From Microcaldota archaeon (GTDB taxonomy: Archaea; Micrarchaeota; Micrarchaeia; Micrarchaeales; Micrarchaeaceae): a stretch of DNA of 64,000 nt. A program made the position numbers and the translations under genes. The DNA lies in contig JAGWHK010000001.1 in the NCBI GenBank assembly GCA_028866775.1, positions 170,007 through 234,006 of the forward strand, read 5' to 3'. The notes under the pieces were generated by a model that was given only the letters and a program-made list of their open reading frames with translations, had not been told where the DNA came from and did no database searches. Shown one piece after another: positions 34,110 to 44,000 of this stretch (its first letter is position 1; each line of letters begins with the position of its first letter).

Positions 34110-34562
34110 TTAGTTGGCGCGGATATGGACATTTCCCGGCACTGCGGCGCCGTTAAGCCCAAAATATCTCTGCACGTCAGCTGCCCTGCCTTGCCTATCA
34201 TCAAGCAGGTATATTGATTTTAGGAGCTCTGCGGCCGCGGTTATCGATTCGTGCTTCCTAACCTGGTCGTCCCTCTCCTCGATAAGCAGGCCGTTTACGG
34301 CTTTCTGCTCATCGTCCTTTTCGATCCTGCTCTGCAGGTCAGCAAGTATGCCCCTGGATTTCTGGAATGCCTGCTTGAGGAGGGATTCGGCCGCCTTGAG
34401 CTCGACGGCCCCCGGCGCGGAGCCCCTGAGGCTAACCGGCGAACTGATGGCATTCTCCATCAGGGCTATCCTAAGCTCAGAGTTGAACTTGGAGTACAAT
34501 GAACTTCTTTCCCCATTACTTTCGGAGTTCTGGGGCCTCTTAGCTGGTGCAACTGCCTGCAT
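34110..34562 (-). CDS. Hypothetical helical protein
   Basis: 150 residues, hydrophilic and mostly helical with a coiled-coil-like centre (AESLLKQAFQKSRGILADLQSRIEKDDEQKAV, heptad-like). Function not recognised. The opposite strand holds a frame of similar length, but this strand has balanced acidic and basic residues, and a TATA-like CTTAAATATT at 34591-34600 sits 33 bases upstream. It ends 48 bases before the thioredoxin start. Confidence 0.6.
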   Translation of the reverse strand: MQAVAPAKRPQNSESNGERSSLYSKFNSELRIALMENAISSPVSLRGSAPGAVELKAAESLLKQAFQKSRGILADLQSRIEKDDEQKAVNGLLIEERDDQVRKHESITAAAELLKSIYLLDDRQGRAADVQRYFGLNGAAVPGNVHIRAN

Positions 34563-34629
34563 GTTTATCGGAGATAATTGGGCATGGAATAATATTTAAG
34601 CCTGATTATTCTTGTTCGGGATGAAAAGT

Positions 34630-34639
34630 GATTTAAATC
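34630..34639 (+). promoter_or_regulatory. TATA box upstream of histone gene
   Basis: The palindrome GATTTAAATC lies about 60 bases before the histone ATG (34690). Predicted transcription start is near 34660, just before a 17-codon frame at 34662-34715 that overlaps the histone start in another frame. Confidence 0.55.
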
Positions 34640-34689
34640 ATGGCTGAGAATTCGGTGCGTGATGAGCAACGCTGCCGAGCCAAAGGGCG

Positions 34690-34929
34690 ATGAGGATGAT
34701 CTTGAGTGCTGAGTATATGCGTAAGATATCGAAAGTAATGGTGAAGAGGCTGGTCAACGGCAAGGGGGGGGTCATGATAAGCGATTCTGCCGCCTCCGCA
34801 ATCGCCGCGCTGCTGGAAAAGAAGGCCAGCAGGATAGCGAGGTATGCCGTAAAGAGGGCGAAGTCGAAGAGGAGGGATACGGTAATGGCGGAGGACATAG
34901 AGAGCTACAGGGTGAGGTTCGGGGATTGA
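34690..34929 (+). CDS. Archaeal histone-fold protein
   Basis: 79 residues. The pattern AEYMRKISKVMVKRLV, then GVMISDSAASAIAALLEKKASRIARYAVKRAKSKRRDTVMAEDIESY, follows the three-helix histone fold; the SDSAA and R/K-DTV-x-AEDI pieces are the strongest matches to known archaeal histones. It is slightly longer at both ends and richer in basic residues than the common 66-70 residue form. The start could also be ATG 34696 or 34717. A leader peptide-like frame (34662-34715) precedes it. It should bind and wrap DNA as a dimer. Confidence 0.85.
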   Translation: MRMILSAEYMRKISKVMVKRLVNGKGGVMISDSAASAIAALLEKKASRIARYAVKRAKSKRRDTVMAEDIESYRVRFGD

Positions 34930-35472
34930 GTGGCCGAGAGTCCTGAGCTTTCGAGAAAGGAAAACGGGGACGTGAGGTTGGACTACACGGTCGGAGGGGT
35001 AAGGAAGACAAGGCTCTGGGAGCCTAGGGGGAAGGACGCCCTAGAGACGACATTCAGTGCTGAAGGAGCGATCCTGTTGCAGAAGACCGTTGAGACGGGC
35101 AAGATAGAGGAAAGGGTGAGTGAAACCCTGTCTGATTCTGGGACCGGAAACCCGATCGTGGTCGCCTATTCTAAAATCGTGTTCGACAAGGCCTGCCCTT
35201 GGTGCACCAAGCACGACCTTGTCAGGTTCGCCGAGGCCTACAGGAGCAGGGGTGACGTACCGATAGTTCCGATCTACTTCTGCAGGGCATGTAGGGGGCG
35301 CAGCTATCACCTCACAGATGATTATCTGACATACCTGATAGAGACCAACCCCAATATGTTCGAGGTCAAGGATGTGGAGCGCTTCCAAAACGAGAGGGAT
35401 TCATTTGTCACCGAGATTAAGGCCTACATTATAAGTAGTTTTGCTTCCAAAAAGGTCAAGAGGATAACGTAG
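34930..35472 (+). CDS. Conserved hypothetical protein with zinc-binding cysteines
   Basis: 180 residues, start GTG directly after the histone stop. Two CxxC pairs, CPWC and CRAC, about 40 residues apart in VFDKACPWCTKHDLVRF and IYFCRACRGRSYHLTD, suggest a treble-clef or rubredoxin-like zinc site. Function not recognised. The co-transcription with a histone suggests a DNA- or transcription-linked role, by context only. Confidence 0.72.
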   Translation: MAESPELSRKENGDVRLDYTVGGVRKTRLWEPRGKDALETTFSAEGAILLQKTVETGKIEERVSETLSDSGTGNPIVVAYSKIVFDKACPWCTKHDLVRFAEAYRSRGDVPIVPIYFCRACRGRSYHLTDDYLTYLIETNPNMFEVKDVERFQNERDSFVTEIKAYIISSFASKKVKRIT

Positions 35473-35480
35473 GTGTTTTT

Positions 35481-35735
35481 GTGGCTGGAGTTTGGCTTTC
35501 TGAGATATATGGCAAGGAGATAATAACCAATGGCGGGAGGAAGCTCGGCAAGGTTGAGGACCTGATACTTGATTTTGAGAACGGAAGCGTATCGAGTCTC
35601 CTGCTCGTCAATGCCGATGAGCTCATAAGGAGCGAGAACACGGCAAGGCAGCTCGCCAAGAACAGCGTCAAGTACCAGAGAGTAAGGAACCTGGACAACA
35701 CGATAATAGTCAGCGAAGAGCTCCCGCCAAGATAG
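35481..35735 (+). CDS. PRC-barrel domain protein
   Basis: 84 residues. WLSEIYGKEIITNGGRKLGKVEDLILDFENGSVSSLLL matches the PRC-barrel, a small beta-barrel also found in RimM and photosynthetic reaction-centre H subunits. Archaeal single-domain members are of unknown function, sometimes linked to RNA processing or cell division. It follows the zinc-site protein by 8 bases, in the histone transcript. Confidence 0.88.
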   Translation: MAGVWLSEIYGKEIITNGGRKLGKVEDLILDFENGSVSSLLLVNADELIRSENTARQLAKNSVKYQRVRNLDNTIIVSEELPPR

Positions 35736-35756
35736 ACCCCCTGCGATTGGCCCTGT

Positions 35757-37247
35757 TCAGCCGGTTATTGACCCAAAGCTCGTGGTAGGCATAATCCCAC
35801 CTGGCGGGTATGCTCTGGCCCTTGCCCATTGCGTTATAGAAGTCATGCTGGCAGCCCAAGAAAATGGACCTAGCGTGAGATACTGTGTCGATGAGTAAGT
35901 TCCAGAAGTGAATGTGAAGGGCGTGCGGGTATAGTTGTAGTAATAAGTTCCGGATGAGGCAGACTGCCATGCCACCCCGTCTATTCCTCCCCAAGCGAAT
36001 AAGTTTGGTGTGGAGCTGCCTGTGCCACCCGCAGAATAAGTGCCGTATTGTATGCTTCCTCCGAACAGGTCCACTGACAACCCGTGGGAAAGTGAATTTG
36101 TCCCATCCATGAGACTAAATGCCTGATACGATCCGCTTCCTCCGGTTGCTGCATTCGTAGTCAGATAGGCTTCTCCTATGATCGGTGCCGAGATTCCCGT
36201 AGTATTAGCCACCTGAACCCAGTGGCTGCTGGATGAACCGCCACCCTTGATGATTATGCGATTTGCAACGTTAAAGGTATCCTGTCCGACAGTTCCCACA
36301 TTGCTCGTCCATCCCCCTGGTAGGGATAAACCTGCAAAGTTTGAATATATGGTAAACACACTTTTCCCGTTGTCGAACTTTGCATACTGACCAGTGGAGC
36401 ATCCGCTCATCGTGTTAGAGGGGTTGGTGCAGGTCCACTGGGGCGCCTCGCCTGCATATAGACCATCGTAGTCCATCGTGTTGGAGAGGAAGGTCATGTT
36501 GATTACAACATTTGAGTTGGCCGCTATCCCTCCGGCGATGTTGACCCAGAACACTGCGTTCGTGCTGCTTATTGTGTTGCATCCGCTCTCGCACCAGGAG
36601 TACAGTTCGGTTCCTCCCTGGTAGAATCTTATGTTTCCCAGGTCAGACGCCTCGTTCGCAGTATAGAGGCTGTTCTGAGGATTGAAGTATATCATCTGCT
36701 GGAAGTTCGACCCAGTACCTGCAACCGTGTTGGCATTCGTCACTGTTATCGGAACCTCTGCGACATAACCCACGGTTGGACCTGTTCCACCGCTGGCCAC
36801 ATATGCCTTAAGGTTGGCGATCATCTGTTCGATTCCTGTCCGGTACTGCGTGTTGTAGCGTATCCATATCGACCCGGTGAAGGCCTTTCCTATCTGTCCC
36901 ACCGCACCCGGGCAGTTGAAGTTCAGCTGCGCGGTCTGACCTGAACTCACGGTAACCCCTGGCATCGAATTGAACGCCGCGGGTGATGTTGAATTAGAAG
37001 AGCATGCGGTTCCAGTTATTGTTACCGTCTGGCCTACCTCCCCTATAGTCGCGCTCAGCGCTCCGGATGAGTAAAGCTGCAGACCGGTGCACTGCCATCC
37101 GGACAGCGCAACGCAGGCGGACGCGCCTCCTGATCCAGTGCCGTTGAAGACTCCAAGTACGAACAATGCCGCAATCACGATCGCGATTATTAGTATGCTC
37201 CAGCCATATGTCATCAGGTATTCCATGGCAGATTGGGCTCTCTGCAT
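35757..37247 (-). CDS. Secreted protein with class III (archaeal pilin-like) signal and DUF2341-like domain
   Basis: 496 residues from ATG 37247. The N-terminus MQRAQSAMEYLMTYGW, followed by a hydrophobic helix, is the QxxxSAMEYL class III signal peptide cleaved by a prepilin-peptidase-like enzyme. The body is a Gly/Ser/Thr-rich, beta-type outer region; the piece IYFNPQNSLYTANEASDLGNIRFYQGGTELYSW matches DUF2341, a common surface adhesion-type domain. The TATA box at 37266-37276 makes the ATG at 37247 leaderless, which excludes the longer start at 37280. Role in attachment or the cell envelope is inferred. Confidence 0.82.
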   Translation of the reverse strand: MQRAQSAMEYLMTYGWSILIIAIVIAALFVLGVFNGTGSGGASACVALSGWQCTGLQLYSSGALSATIGEVGQTVTITGTACSSNSTSPAAFNSMPGVTVSSGQTAQLNFNCPGAVGQIGKAFTGSIWIRYNTQYRTGIEQMIANLKAYVASGGTGPTVGYVAEVPITVTNANTVAGTGSNFQQMIYFNPQNSLYTANEASDLGNIRFYQGGTELYSWCESGCNTISSTNAVFWVNIAGGIAANSNVVINMTFLSNTMDYDGLYAGEAPQWTCTNPSNTMSGCSTGQYAKFDNGKSVFTIYSNFAGLSLPGGWTSNVGTVGQDTFNVANRIIIKGGGSSSSHWVQVANTTGISAPIIGEAYLTTNAATGGSGSYQAFSLMDGTNSLSHGLSVDLFGGSIQYGTYSAGGTGSSTPNLFAWGGIDGVAWQSASSGTYYYNYTRTPFTFTSGTYSSTQYLTLGPFSWAASMTSITQWARARAYPPGGIMPTTSFGSITG

Positions 37248-37265
37248 AGTACCATATAGGGTAGT

Positions 37266-37276
37266 AACTTTTAAAG
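37266..37276 (-). promoter_or_regulatory. TATA box for class III signal protein gene
   Basis: On the minus strand CCTTTAAAAGT has its centre about 25 bases before the ATG at 37247, so transcription would start at the start codon. Confidence 0.6.
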
Positions 37277-37345
37277 GCATTTGGAGGAGGATAGGCGTGC
37301 CTCGTCAACAAATGAAAATATGCCCATTTGGGGCATCAGAATAGG

Positions 37346-38269
37346 TCAGCCCAGCATCGTTGCGTTTGCTGGCAGGCTCTCCACCACGGACTTTGAGGAG
37401 CTGTTGATCAGGCTTGTCATGTGCAGGTTCACGGACAGGCTTTCACTCACTGATGGGACAGAGCTCCTTCTGCTTCCGTTCTGGTAGCTTCCGGAAGCTA
37501 TGCTGTAGCTGCTGATGTTGAGGTAGAGCGGTATCCGGTAGCTGGGCTGAATGCAACCATTCAGTCTCTCTGTGCTATTGATTATGACACCGGATTGGTT
37601 GGTGGACGATATGGAGTTCATTGAGATGGCTATGCATGATATTCCGTTGTAGCTGGAGTTGGAGTATGCAAGGCTCCTTGATGATGAGTTGGACAGCGCG
37701 CCGAGGAGCACAGATAGCGCGAATGTGGATGAGTTGAACTCCGTTCGAACGGTCTGGCAGGTGTATCTGCTGGTCGTGGCATTTGAGATGCATGCATATG
37801 AGCTACCGTTCCCAGAGTAATAAACAGCCGTCTTGAAGGTATTGGTTCCATTGTAGAACACTGACGTGACCGAGAGGGCCGAGTTGTTGTAGCGCTCGTA
37901 CTGGGAGGTCAGGTTGCCCGACAGTGGAGTGGGCGTGGTTGACAGAGCAGTGTAGATCGATCCGGAATAGTTGGCCGTGAACTGCTGCTGTTGCGGATAG
38001 GCCGAGAGCTTCGATATCAATGCTTTTGCGCTCGACTCGAATGCACCGTTATTGCTGTTGGTATTGGTATTTATCTGGGGTATAGATGTTGACGTATATG
38101 GTGGATGCACAGGCTTGTAGGCATTCCCGGATATGGCAAACCACCCTATGGCTCCAACCACGAGTATTACGACAATCACCGCAGCCGCCATAACGGGGAG
38201 GCTCATCCCACTTTTTGGGGCGTTCTTTGAATGCTCATGCTCTGTTGTGTGTATTGTTTTTTCAGCCAA
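37346..38269 (-). CDS. Membrane-anchored, Ser/Asn-rich extracellular protein
   Basis: 307 residues with TTG start at 38269. A short cytoplasmic tail rich in His/Glu/Lys (TTEHEHSKNAPK) is followed by one membrane helix (VMAAAVIVVILVVGAIGWFAI) and an outer domain very rich in Ser, Asn and Tyr with over twenty N-glycosylation sequons. Four or more cysteines may form disulfides. TATA-like elements at 38283-38300 (minus strand) place transcription start close to the TTG; the upstream extension to 38353 lies above the promoter. Function unknown. Confidence 0.72.
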   Translation of the reverse strand: MAEKTIHTTEHEHSKNAPKSGMSLPVMAAAVIVVILVVGAIGWFAISGNAYKPVHPPYTSTSIPQINTNTNSNNGAFESSAKALISKLSAYPQQQQFTANYSGSIYTALSTTPTPLSGNLTSQYERYNNSALSVTSVFYNGTNTFKTAVYYSGNGSSYACISNATTSRYTCQTVRTEFNSSTFALSVLLGALSNSSSRSLAYSNSSYNGISCIAISMNSISSTNQSGVIINSTERLNGCIQPSYRIPLYLNISSYSIASGSYQNGSRRSSVPSVSESLSVNLHMTSLINSSSKSVVESLPANATMLG

Positions 38270-38378
38270 GTTAAAGCACCGCTTATTATACCATATAATT
38301 GGATGGAAGGTATTTAATAGGGTGGCGCTTTGTTCAGCACATCTCTCGACCACTTCCCTTATTCGCCGAACAGGGCAA

Positions 38379-38389
38379 AATTAATAAGC
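38379..38389 (+). promoter_or_regulatory. Putative TATA box for mcm
   Basis: AAATTAATAAG lies about 40 bases upstream of the ATG at 38424, in the divergent gap between mcm and the surface-protein gene. Confidence 0.5.
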
Positions 38390-38423
38390 GTAAGTGAGAG
38401 ACTATCTCTAGGACGGGGGTTCC

Positions 38424-40484
38424 ATGGCCGATGCCGCGCTTGCTTCAATAATAGAGAGATTCGACTCCTTCTTCGATTCCTACTATAGCGAGGCCATATC
38501 AGACATGATAATAGGCTTTCCGGAGGTCAGGAGCCTCAAGGTCGACATAAAGGAGCTGGAGAAGTTCGACCCCGAGCTGGCAAGCGAGGCAATAGAGAGG
38601 CCCGATTACATAATGGAGGCCGCTGATGAGAGCCTCAGGAAGAGGCTCAGCGATATCGAGCTGGGCGACCACGAGGTTCACGTCAGGTTCTTCGGGCAGA
38701 CGATAAACACTCCGCTTGTCCAGGACGTTGGGTCCAGGTATATCAGCAGGATGATAATGCTTGACAGCCTTGTCATCAAGAGGTCGGAGATAAACCCCAG
38801 GGTGAAGAGGGCGCTCTACAAGTGCAGCTTCTGCGGGGCCACTGTCGCGGTCAAGGGAAGGGAGGAGGTTCCTGATGTCTGCCCGCAGTGCAAGAGGAGG
38901 TCGATGAAGCAGGAGGAGGGCGCATCGAGCTTCGTGAACTTTCAGAGGATAGCCGTGCAGGACCCGTTGGAGAAGCTGAAGGGCAATACGCCGACATGGC
39001 AGCTCGAGGTCTGGATACAGGACGACCTTGTCAATACAGTGCTTCCAGGGGAGAGGGTCGAGATAACCGGGGTGCTTAGGATAAGGCAGAAGAGGAACGC
39101 CAAGGGCAAGGCGGACAAGGATCTATACGTGATGTTCCTAGAGGCGGTTTCAGTGGTGCCGAAGCAGAAGGAGTTCACAGACATACCGATCAGCGAGGAG
39201 GAGGAGAGGGAGATAAGGACCCTGGCAAAGGACCCTGAGATATTCCAGAAGATAGCGAGGTCGATAGTGCCCTCGATATACGGATACGGCGAGATAAAGG
39301 AGGCTGTGGCCCTGCAGCTCTTCGGCGGCACAGAGGGGAAGACTCTTGTTGATGGAGGCGCGATAAGGAGCGACATGCACCTTCTCCTCATCGGTGACCC
39401 GGGAAGCGCAAAGACGAGGATTCTACAAGCAGTCTCCAGGATCGTCCCGAAGGGGATATACGTGAGCGGAAAGTCCATCACCGGTGGTGGAATGACCGCT
39501 GTCGCAGAGAGGGACGAGTTTGCAGAAGGAGGGTGGACACTGAAAGCCGGAGCGCTAGTTTTGGGTTCCGGGGGAATCGTCGCCATAGACGAGTTCGACA
39601 AGGTAGGTGATGACGACAGGGCATCACTCCACGAGGCGCTGGAATCCCAGACGGTTAGCGTCGCCAAGGCAGGCATCATAGCAACATTCAGGGCCAAGGC
39701 TGCGGTGCTGGCCGCCGCGAACCCGAAGTATGGAAGGTTCGACCCGAATGCCTATCCGGCAGAGCAGTTTGACATACCGACCACCCTGCTCTCCAGGTTC
39801 GACCTAATCTTCCCGATAAGGGACACGATGGACGAGACCCAGGACAAGAGCATAGCCAAGCACATACTTATGCAGCACGAGGCGGCAGGCTCCAAGATCG
39901 CTGATATAAAGGACTACAAGCAGGTCGAGGCGCCCCCGCTGGACCATGAGCTGCTCAGGAAATACATAGCCTACTCGAAGAAGAACATATCGCCGAGGCT
40001 GAGCGAGGAGGCCTCCCAGAGGATACAGGCGTATTACATAGACCTGAGGAGGGCCGGGGCGAAGAGCGGCAAGGTGGCGATAACGCCGAGGCAGATAGAG
40101 GGGCTTGTAAGGATGGCTGAGGCGAGCGCCAAGTCCAGGCTCGCGGAGATCGTGGAGGTCTCGGATGCCGACAGGGCCATACAGCTGAGCGAGTACATGC
40201 TCAAGACGCTCGCCCTTGACAGTGGAAGGGCGCGCGACATAGACATAATACTTACCGGAATGCCCAGGGAGAAGGTCGACAAGATAAACACAGTCATGGG
40301 GATCATAAAGAGGCTCGAGGGCGCTGAGGGCAGCGCCAAGATAGAGCGCGTCTATGAGGAGGCCGAGAAGGAGGGGATGGACAGGATGACAGCGGAGAGG
40401 TACATAGGCGAACTGGAGAGGAGCGGGGACCTGTTCAAGCCCAGGCAGGGCATAGTCAAGAGCGTCCGCCACGACGAGGATTAG
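38424..40484 (+). CDS. mcm: MCM replicative DNA helicase
   Basis: 686 residues. N-terminal domain with OB-fold and zinc finger (CSFCG and CPQCK about residues 134-155), then the AAA+ motor: Walker A GDPGSAKT near 323, Walker B IDEF near 392, and arginine finger region LLSRFDLIF. A C-terminal winged-helix domain (VYEEAEKEGMDRMTAERYIGELERSGDLF) follows. Length is normal and no intein is present. It unwinds DNA at forks together with PolD and Orc1/Cdc6, also in this window but 15 kb away. Confidence 0.98.
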   Translation: MADAALASIIERFDSFFDSYYSEAISDMIIGFPEVRSLKVDIKELEKFDPELASEAIERPDYIMEAADESLRKRLSDIELGDHEVHVRFFGQTINTPLVQDVGSRYISRMIMLDSLVIKRSEINPRVKRALYKCSFCGATVAVKGREEVPDVCPQCKRRSMKQEEGASSFVNFQRIAVQDPLEKLKGNTPTWQLEVWIQDDLVNTVLPGERVEITGVLRIRQKRNAKGKADKDLYVMFLEAVSVVPKQKEFTDIPISEEEEREIRTLAKDPEIFQKIARSIVPSIYGYGEIKEAVALQLFGGTEGKTLVDGGAIRSDMHLLLIGDPGSAKTRILQAVSRIVPKGIYVSGKSITGGGMTAVAERDEFAEGGWTLKAGALVLGSGGIVAIDEFDKVGDDDRASLHEALESQTVSVAKAGIIATFRAKAAVLAAANPKYGRFDPNAYPAEQFDIPTTLLSRFDLIFPIRDTMDETQDKSIAKHILMQHEAAGSKIADIKDYKQVEAPPLDHELLRKYIAYSKKNISPRLSEEASQRIQAYYIDLRRAGAKSGKVAITPRQIEGLVRMAEASAKSRLAEIVEVSDADRAIQLSEYMLKTLALDSGRARDIDIILTGMPREKVDKINTVMGIIKRLEGAEGSAKIERVYEEAEKEGMDRMTAERYIGELERSGDLFKPRQGIVKSVRHDED

Positions 40485-40589
40485 GATTCCGATACCTAAC
40501 TAAATGGGCTCCTTTATAAGGCGGATTTTGCAGTTTCATTTCCTAAAAAACACTTTGGTGTAGGTACGGGAAATGTTTGATTCGCAAGG

Positions 40590-40601
40590 GCTTTATATCC
40601 C
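40590..40601 (+). promoter_or_regulatory. TATA box for small helical protein gene
   Basis: GCTTTATATCCC lies 33 bases before the ATG at 40629. A second TATA-like CTTTATAAGG is present at 40511-40520 with no assigned transcript. Confidence 0.6.
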
Positions 40602-40628
40602 ACTTGAGAGTCTGACTTGGTGGTTTGG

Positions 40629-41000
40629 ATGGAAAGGGATTCGGAACATATAAAGGTGGCGAAGAGGGACCTTGAGCTCGCCAGGAAGTACAGGAGCAAG
40701 GGCGACATAGCGGTTGCCACGCTCCTCTACAACAAGGCGATATCTGGAGTCATGAGGACCCTCTACCACAGGAAAACAGGCAGGCATGCACCGCCCGATG
40801 CATCGCTCGAGTACCTCTCTAGCAGGGCCAGCCTGCCTGACGAGGTGGAGGAATACGTAAGGTCTGTGATGGAACCGGAAACAGAGGCCGAGGAGCTTGA
40901 GGCCCTTGAGGTGAACGACACCTACCAGGGTGGAAGCGGTAAGCTGCTCTACATGGACGGCCTCATAAAGAGGCTGCTCGACTACGCCAATGCGTACTGA
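40629..41000 (+). CDS. HEPN-like small helical protein
   Basis: 123 residues, all helical. HIKVAKRDLELARKYRSKGDIAVATLLYNKAISGVMRTLYHRKTG looks like the first helices of HEPN-type proteins, but the RxxxxH ribonuclease motif is not seen, so nuclease activity is not expected. No antitoxin-like nucleotidyltransferase is adjacent. The upstream ORF extension to 40617 overlaps the predicted transcription start. Confidence 0.62.
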   Translation: MERDSEHIKVAKRDLELARKYRSKGDIAVATLLYNKAISGVMRTLYHRKTGRHAPPDASLEYLSSRASLPDEVEEYVRSVMEPETEAEELEALEVNDTYQGGSGKLLYMDGLIKRLLDYANAY

Positions 41001-41032
41001 ACGCTTGAGTTAGTGGCCTAGCCTGGGCCTGC

Positions 41033-44000
41033 TTATTGAGTGGGGGGTGGCGTATTCTTTTCTGTTGCATTCTGGACAGGATGCTTGGCTATGAACTCCT
41101 CCAGCGTCTTTGCCTGGATTGCCCTTGCCCCGCCAGATCCCCTTCTTTTATGCAGGTAGTAGGCCGCAATTGCCCCCACGGCTATCACTGCCGCTATTGC
41201 TATTATCGCTATATAGTTGGTGCCACGATTCTGGGTTTGGGGTATTGTGGTACTGGAGGTTGTTGATATGGTGGTTGACACGGATGTTGTGATAGGTGGA
41301 GCGACCGACTCGAACAGCGCCACGATGGGATCAGTGGGTATCTGGAATGTTATGGAGCAGGAGGTGGAGTTTATGCTGAATGGTTTTATCGGGGTCCAGA
41401 CAGCAGACTGACTCAGTTTGTAGGGTGCTACAGAGTTAGAGGGAATCGAGCATGAGTAATTCAGTCTCATCGTAAGGGATACAGTCTGGTTGGCCAACGC
41501 ATTCTGCGCGTTAACGGCAACTACGTTGAATGCCAGCACAGTCCTATTGAACGGCGGGGGCACTATGGAGTTTGTGACATTGGTTATTCTAAGCCAGACT
41601 TGAATGAGCGAGTTGGATGAGAGGTTTATTGAACCCAAGCCCTCTAGGCTGACGGTCTCTGGAGTCTGGGTCACATTATAAGTGGAGTTTATCAGGAATG
41701 GCGTCCTAGTGGTTGGGGGAACAGAGAAGTCAGGGAAGCCGCATACGGTGAGGTTTACCGTGTGCTCTGCGGGTATGTAAGATATGCGCTTTAGGTCTAT
41801 AGAGTAGTTGTACTGCCCATTGTCAAGAAGCTGCTGCGAAGATTCCACAAGGAGGGTGTAGTTCTTCCCGTCGACTGTTATCCCGGTGTCGTTGACGCTT
41901 ATGAAGTTGACCGTGAGGTTGAACCTGGTGCCATTTAGTGCGAAGCTCTCGCTGTTGGGGGTGGTGAGGTTATCGATAAGGTAGCACTCGCCGCTATGTA
42001 TAACTGTCGGGAGCGCTGATCCGCCGCCCGGTGCGCCACCTGGTGATCCTCCCGGGCTGCCGGAAGACCCGGGTATTGTTGTTGTAGTTGAACTGGAGAT
42101 TACCGTTACGGTATTGCTTACAGAGCATGCCACGGAATTGGTGCTGGCCGAATCCACCTCATTAAATGAGTAGCTTGTGGTCGAAGCGGGCGATACGGAT
42201 ATGGTGCTTCCTGTTCCTATGCTTGTGCCAGTACACGAGCTTGAAGCAAACCAGTTTATTGTATAAGGTAAAGTCCCTCCAAAATAAAGTGGTGGAGATA
42301 CAGGGTACCTCTGGTAGCTGTATGCTCCAAATCCCGCACTGCCCAAACTGGTGATTGTTCCTGAATTAGTTGTCCATGAGGTTATCGTGTTAACAGCCAA
42401 GACTCCACCGAGTCCCTGATCGTAGAGATCGTAGACCGTCCCGGAACTAGAGCTTGAGCTTATGCTGCCCCCATATGCGTTCACGATATCAGAGCTTCCA
42501 TCCACAGCTATACCGTATGTGTCGGTGATTCCGTTCGAAGCTATTATTATGTCATTAACTGCATTTACTATGCTGTTACTTGTTGTTATTATCCCATGCG
42601 CATGCAAGAACGTTCCTGCCCCATTGGAATATAACCTGCTGTCGAAGATATTTAGTGTTCCGCTCGGGCTTCCTGCTATCGTTGCGCTGTCCCAGTTGCT
42701 ATTCACTGTAACATTGAACACGTTTGCGCTTATTGGATCACTATTGTCATAATAGTAAATTCCGTCGCTGTGCGCGGTTATTACTACATTTCTCAGAATT
42801 GCGTTAGGCATGGCGTATTGGAGGTAGCTACCCCATGGTGCCTGATTTGTTCCCAAGTTTGCCGTCCCTGATATCTGCAGGTCAGATGTTATGGAGTTTG
42901 GTGAAGGATGTATTATCGCACCGCTTGTCAACCCTTGCGAACTCTTTATGATGGTGGCTTGCCCTCCACCGTACAGGTTTACATTCGTAACAGTGCCAGT
43001 TAGGGAGAGATCTATCCCGCTTCCCCCAAAGTCATAAGCCTCCCCCTTAAGGTATATGTTTTCGTTGGACACCACATTTTCAGCGATTCCGAGTAGAAGA
43101 TTTCCCCTTATGGTATTGGATATGGAGCTCGCATTGTATCCAATTACCAATCCATTGGAGTATTGCACAAGAACGTCTGGTTGGTTGAACGCCGTCGCTT
43201 TAAGGGTTGAGCTTTGGCCCGAATTTATCACAGTGTTGGATTCGGTGAGAAAACCGAAGGCCAGACCCGTATTTACGGTATATGTGAGGCTGTTAGATAC
43301 TATTGAATTGCTAGTGGCGCTGTCTTCGATATATACATTAGCTGTGAAGGTTCCAGCACCCCATGCCGAGTTTTGGGTGAAGCTTACGGCATTCGAAACT
43401 GCGCTCATGTAAGGGCTCGTGTAGCTGTAGACCAAAGAGCCTATGGCGTTGTATATTACTACATTGTATGAATAGAGGCTGGTGCCCGTAGCGCCATATG
43501 GCCCCCCGGGGGGATTATTTGGATATTTTTGGTAGCTATATTGGCCGTAACCCACGCTGCCTATTGGACTTATTCCGGCCCCTGGGCATGACGGGCCTCC
43601 TGTTGGGGGAGTTGTAGTCGAATTGTAGAAAATCTGGCCATTTCCAGCTGCCATGTTCGTTGCATTCAACGTGCAGCCTCCTGGCGTTATTATGTTAACC
43701 CCATAGAGAAATGCGATTGATGGATTCTCGCTTTCCACTCCCGTGTTGTTGCGCTGGTATGCCTGAAGTATGCTATTGACTATTATCATGTTAGATTGTG
43801 ATGGTGCAATCGCCCTGGTCTCGGCCTGGGGGTTGTTTATGACGCTGTTTGCTGTGAAGTTGGAGTCAAATACGAATATCTTGTTTACGTAAGATGCCCC
43901 ACCTCCGACATTAAAGGCATCCCACATGGTATTAGAGGTGACGTTGTAGAGGTAGACATTGTTGTTAGCGAAAACTGTATTGGGCTCAGTGTTTAGGTAG

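Noticed and set aside
34114-34599. 161-codon plus-strand frame opposite the helical protein
   Set aside because: It is Ser/Leu/Cys-rich like most antisense frames, and a TATA box supports the minus-strand gene.
40629-41000. HEPN toxin of a HEPN-MNT pair
   Set aside because: No RxxxxH motif and no nucleotidyltransferase neighbour; HEPN-like helices alone are weak evidence.
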